Of a stretch of 64,000 nucleotides of DNA, positions 57,771-64,000 are shown piece after piece (within the stretch, counting starts at the first letter, position 1; each line of letters starts with the position of its first letter). A program made the position numbers and the translations under genes. Location: NCBI GenBank assembly GCA_029339505.1, contig JAQISU010000096.1, positions 7,452,001-7,516,000 of the forward strand, given 5' to 3'. This DNA comes from Unio delphinus. Lineage: Eukaryota; Mollusca; Bivalvia; Unionida; Unionidae. The notes beneath the pieces were generated by a model that was not told the origin of the DNA, ran no database searches, and worked only from the letters and a program-made list of their open reading frames with translations.

Positions 57771-58435
57771 TGTACGACAAAATAAACCAAGGAGATGCTT
57801 ATGAGATTCCGAGAAATATCAAAGTTGTCCAAAATATTAAACAGACAAAAAAATTACAAGAAAGACAAAAGGGCCAAAGACGTATACAACATAAATCTTT
57901 CCGACAACATTCTATTTATAGAAAGCAAAGTGTACTCTCAGCATCTTTTCATTAGAGTTGTCCTACACGCTGATACCGATCCGTCCATCACACTGTATAC
58001 TGACGCACAGATACATGATATTAAACGAGGGAATGGTATTAAGTGTGGACAAAATATTTAATCTTGGTGAAATATGTCTAACATCAACAGTGTTCGAAAA
58101 TAGAGCACTTTTACTAACCGATACCGGAGAGTCTCCTACTTTTCTTCATGGTAGGTATGACTTCGAAACTTACACTGTTTTCTTCTCACAAATTGCCAGT
58201 AATTTCACAGATGAAAAAATATAAAAACTGATTGTCGGATCATATGACGATTCTGATTTGTAAAAGTTTAATTCGGTCATTCTCTGGAGCGACACATATT
58301 GTTTGTACAGTTCATTTGAAGAAAAATGTCACTGACTATTTTAACGAAAAGGGTCGGCGTCAACGTGCAAGAAAGAAAATCAACTGTAAACACTTTCCAT
58401 GCCAATAAGAAGAATAAACCATGCAACAGATGTAA
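57771..58435 (+). pseudogene. MULE-type transposase relic
   Basis: Three frames in order: 57870-58020 (LFIRVVLHADTDPSITLYTD), 58030-58224 (VLSVDKIFNLGEICLTSTVF, then TGESPTFLHGRYDFETYTVF), and near 58265-58400 (LIRSFSGATHIVCTVHLKKN). The VD of the second piece is in the place of the first catalytic Asp of the MULE DDE domain; the third matches the segment ending in the conserved C/H motif. Two frameshifts. The C-terminal Glu region is missing. Confidence 0.65.
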
Positions 58436-58491
58436 TTTCGGGAAAAGCGTCGAGTTTCCAGTCGTACCTCTAAAAAACGAGTCTTAGTTAA

Positions 58492-59226
<735 letters not shown>

Positions 59227-59497
59227 GGTTTTAACACAGAAGTCTGATATTTTTTTCAATAAAGTACGTCAAAATCTATGACAATATGGAATAACCTTAT
59301 CGGTAATATAAATGAGCACAATACTCCGCCCGATTCGACTTTTCTCAAGCGTCTTCAATCGCTTCAGAATCGCAAGAAGACTGAAAAATCACACATACAT
59401 TCAAAAGACAGTAATGTACCAGTTAACGTATAATTATACGATGACCATCGCATGAATCCATTCCGGCGAATTAACCTTTATTTTCACCTCGGGCCGT
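59227..59497. mobile_element. Single-arm copy of the 57097 element
   Basis: Aligns to 57097-57360 throughout (CACAGAAGTCTGAT ... TTCAATCGCTTCAGAATCGC ... GAATTAACCTTTATTTTCAC), without the inverted right arm. Confidence 0.7.
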
Positions 59498-60774
<1,277 letters not shown>

Positions 60775-61310
60775 TAAAAACATACTAAATATACTTAAAG
60801 TTTGTTCTTGCAGTTGAAATAGGTAAATTTTAAGAGCACTCTTGAAAGGAATCACTCTCTTTGTGTCCAATTTAAATGGGCAGTTCATTTCATGTTGCTG
60901 GGACCTGGTATGCAAAAGAACATCCATATGACTTTGTTTTGATAGTGAGAATAATGAGTATGAAATTGTTAGAATAGGAGCATATGTATCTTGTTGTGTA
61001 CACATGGGTGAGGTCGGATAGGTATGTTGGACCGGAGACCATCAGTGAAACTTAGCACAGATATAATATTTTGTGTTTGTTTCTGGATTGAATGGATAGT
61101 CAGAGTAGCGGGGATGTGTGCTCTGATCTTGGTACTTGAAGGATAATCTGAGCAACTGTGTTTTTAATTTTTTGAAGTTTCTGGAGTAGATATTGAGACA
61201 AACCAGACAGAATTGTGGTCCAATAGTCCAGTCTTAAAAGTACTAATGAACACACAAATGTTTTAGTATCATTAACTGAAAGATGTTTGTTAATGGAGCT
61301 GATGCATGTT
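60775..61310 (-). pseudogene. LINE (CR1/L2-like) ORF2 C-terminal relic
   Basis: Read on the minus strand from about 61230: a LSGLSQYLLQKLQKIKNTVA piece and IILQVPRSEH, then near 60880 PATWNELP-like sequence and FKSALKIYLFQLQEQ. This is the usual order at the end of CR1/L2-type reverse-transcriptase proteins. Many stops; the catalytic region is missing. Confidence 0.7.
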
Positions 61311-61349
61311 GGCTCAAGATATGCAGCCTTGCATATGTAGGGATGTATA

Positions 61350-61640
61350 TGTATGTTGTTGTGTAGAGATATACATATTATGTTGAGAAGTTATATACAT
61401 GTATATTGTTATGTAGAGATATGCTGTATATGTATGTTATTATAGATGTATTGTACATGTATGTTATGTAGATATGTCTTGTACATATATGTTATTATGT
61501 AGAGATGTCATGTAGATGTATGTTATTTAGAAATGTTTTGTACCTGCATATTATTATGTAGCTATGTACAAGTGTGTTATGCACGATGTGATGTATATGT
61601 ATGTCATTATGTAGAGATGTCATGCACTCTTGCAAGCTAA
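61350..61640. repeat. Degenerate minisatellite (~35-40 bp units)
   Basis: Repeated GTATGTTATTATGTAGAGATGT-like units with many changes. Confidence 0.7.
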
Positions 61641-62094
61641 GGATGTTCAAAGGTATTTTGGAGATGTTTATAAAGGTATTAGAGATGTTTAAAAGCGCGA
61701 TTCAGAGGTGAATTAGGAAACTGCAAAACTGGATTAATAAGTTTTTTCAATTTTTGCATATCACTTATTAAGTTGCATGGGGTACACATCCTGCCAGTGA
61801 CATCTGCCCCAAATTTATAATTAGCCCATGGTAATTTGCCTCTGTATCATTACTAGGAATCTCAAAAGACAGACATACACATGTATGTGTGTATTACAGG
61901 GTATTTATATAGACTTTCCTCATTATGATGCAGTGGTTAATCACTAGAGTGGGTAAGATGAGATTTGAGGTAGATATCTTTTTTTTGTATCTGGGCTCTT
62001 AATAGTTTCCAAGAAGGTTGGTTCTGCTGGAGATGAGTGTTCCCATAGTAGTCATTTCAAATGTGTTTGGAACATCTGACATTTTTTTTTATAT
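61641..62094. other. No gene recognised
   Basis: Non-coding, T-run near 61980. Confidence 0.4.
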
Positions 62095-63905
62095 GCTGTA
62101 TATAGTCGCTGATAAGCCCATTTGTGTATAAGCCGCCCCCCACCCCAACTGAATTGGTAAAACTGTTATATGACCAGCGTATAAGCCGACCCATAATTTC
62201 TAGACTACCGGTACATCACAAGATGCGCAAAGTGATTGCTGAATACATTTATTTAGGCAAATCACATTAAATAAATTAAAAGTAAGAAAGCTAATTAATA
62301 TGTTGAAATAAAAACAATTCTAAAGTGTTAAGTCCTAATGGAAATTTAATAAATCCTCATTCTAAAATCATGATTTATAGAAGTTCAATCACTTTTAGAA
62401 TCCTTCAACGTCAGGCTCTGTATCAGACTCGCCAAACAGTTCACGAAACTCGGCTTCTGTTACGGGCGTGCTTTCATCATATACGTCGTCATTGTCATCA
62501 TGGTCATCCGATAATGTGTCATTCTCCTTCTCACTCTCCTCATTATTGTCGGATTGAAATATAGCATCATCCATTTGTTCCATCCATGGAATTACTAATA
62601 CAGCACTTCCTGACAGTTTTTGCAGTCATTTCCGATGGAATTGAGTCCCAGGCTTCTTTTACCCACTTGGCGACAAAATCGATGTCCGGCCTCATTAAAT
62701 TCCCACCTTTTGTCACTTTCACAGCCACTGAACAAACCCATTCTGCCCACATCGTATGCTATTTATATACCTTTTCCTGTAATTATTTCTATGTGTGGTT
62801 GGTTATCAATTTGTACTTGATAACTATTTATCATTGTTGTTTATTTATGTAGTTTTTTAAAACTACCAGCATTGTGATTCAATTGATAAAAATATGATTG
62901 GTTTCAGCATTGACATTATTCAAGTATTGTGATTGTTTTTAACTTTGAGCAGAAACCATGTCCACTACCATATCTCATTAAACAATACATCTTAGAGTCA
63001 GCATGTATTAGTAAAGTCATTGGCATTGTGCAACAAAACAAACCGATTATCCCTGAGGCATTTACCACAGATTAAGCATATGGTAGCTATTGTCCAACAC
63101 ACTACCGCTCACAAGCCACTTTGTTTTACAAACAACTAAACAACAGTAGTATATAAACTGTGATTGCTGATTACTTCTAAAACACCGGTCAAAGAAATCA
63201 CACAAATTATATTGTTTTACAATTATTCACGCTGACTTGTATATTGCCCTGTTATTTATCCTTCCTAATCCTGTGTGCAGCAAACCCCTATTAAGCCTCT
63301 AGGTATTGTTCTTTTAAGTCTATTCTACATGTATTTCTACTCTCGATTAAAATGTTTGTCATATATACCTTCAGTATTATAATTCTTTTTTTTTAACGTA
63401 GATTCTTATCATATTTATACTGAAATAAGCTTGCATGCATTTGTATGATACAATAGAATTTAATGATTACTGATTAGCTGAGGGTTAAATACTTGACTGG
63501 AGATTACTAATATAGTGGTTCTTTTGGAAAATACACGTACCACCGTGGCTCAAATAACACATATGGCTGCATTTTCTGGTGGATGGACATCTGTCAAATA
63601 GACATCAAGTATGTTAAAACATGTTTTTCATTCATTATCCTACCACTTAAGTTAGTTCAAAAGATATTTGTTTCACCTCACGACAGCACAAATCTTGTAT
63701 GCCATGTGGCATCATTAGGCCTGTGTTCTCATCTTCAGTGATCGACAGAAACAAAAAATACTTGTAATCAACGGGAGAAAACATTAAAAATTTCAGACTT
63801 GGACCTTGGCCTGCAGATAAGTTGACCACCACCCCTCTTTCAGGCTTTATTTTTTTCCAAACATTTTTCGGCATATACACGAGTATATATGGTAGTTTAT
63901 ATCGA
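62095..63905 (-). mobile_element. pogo/Tigger-like DNA transposon relic
   Basis: Left end TATATAGTCGCTGATAAGCC and right end (inverse) TATATACTCGTGTATATGCC are imperfect inverted repeats. Minus-strand coding remnant 62395-62752 in two frames: RPDIDFVAKWVKEAWDSIPS and VRKCCISNSMDGT, then an acidic Asp/Glu tail, as at the C-terminus of pogo/Tigger transposases. The DDE core and HTH domain are not visible, so most of the element is deleted or unrelated filler. ORF 63647-63934 (-) overlaps the right end and is not considered a gene. Confidence 0.55.
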
Positions 63906-64000
63906 TTGAATGTGCCATGATTAAGTTCTGACAACTCAAGATTAAATGCTTAAAATTAAGATGTTTTGCATGAATTGAATGCATTGAACATTCTTTAGTA
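63906..64000. other. Right flank
   Basis: A/T-rich, no feature. Confidence 0.4.

Noticed and set aside
63647..63934. 95-codon minus-strand ORF
   Set aside because: It runs into the inverted end of the pogo-like relic and has no recognisable domain.

Overview
The window reads as animal nuclear DNA, most likely from a lophotrochozoan such as a mollusc. That host guess rests on two intronless RBBP4-type WD40 genes, tRNA-derived SINE families, LINE, hAT, MULE and pogo remnants, and many TA, GA, ATGT and ATT microsatellites; it is an inference. There is no sign of bacterial organisation.

The main object is a nearly complete 15.4-kb Polinton/Maverick-type endogenous virus-like element at 41637-57050. 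It has terminal inverted repeats of about 230 bp and a 6-7 bp direct repeat (TAGCACA) on both sides, so both boundaries are visible. Left to right it carries: packaging ATPase (-); zinc-ribbon/phospholipase A2 protein (+); retroviral-type integrase (+); a large replicase joining a family B polymerase palm to a superfamily 1 helicase (-), with a tandem-repeat ORF at its N-terminal side; a Cys-rich protein, an HNH endonuclease and a small ORF (+); then a rightward morphogenesis module: coiled-coil capsid-associated protein, minor capsid protein, double-jelly-roll major capsid protein, a hydrophobic-peptide/adenain-type protease fusion, a fibre-like repeat protein, a membrane protein and a penton-like protein. 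Three reading frames are broken by one surplus base in a homopolymer, one gene has an in-frame TAG, and one lacks its ATG.

Related, more decayed copies lie nearby: a replicase piece at 1-2446 (copy A); a rearranged, internally deleted copy at about 14.4-27.1 kb that keeps the same morphogenesis gene order (copy B); a minus-strand fragment at 27.3-28.1 kb (copy D); and a solitary TIR-like unit at 28.2-28.4 kb. Comparing copies B and C identifies gene starts, overlaps, expanded internal repeats and a changed fibre shaft.

The rest is host-type sequence. A segmental duplication (about 2.66-6.3 kb and 35.7-41.0 kb) carries the two RBBP4-like genes with promoter and polyadenylation signal. Two SINEs entered the second copy after duplication, shown by the empty sites in the first. 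Other elements are a solo LTR (9094-9891), a hAT transposase relic (13.0-14.0 kb), LINE 3' ends (29.0-30.3 and 60.8-61.3 kb), a MULE transposase relic (57.8-58.4 kb), a pogo-like relic (62.1-63.9 kb), an inverted-repeat element (57.1-57.6 kb) and an unclassified interspersed repeat family with conserved hairpins.
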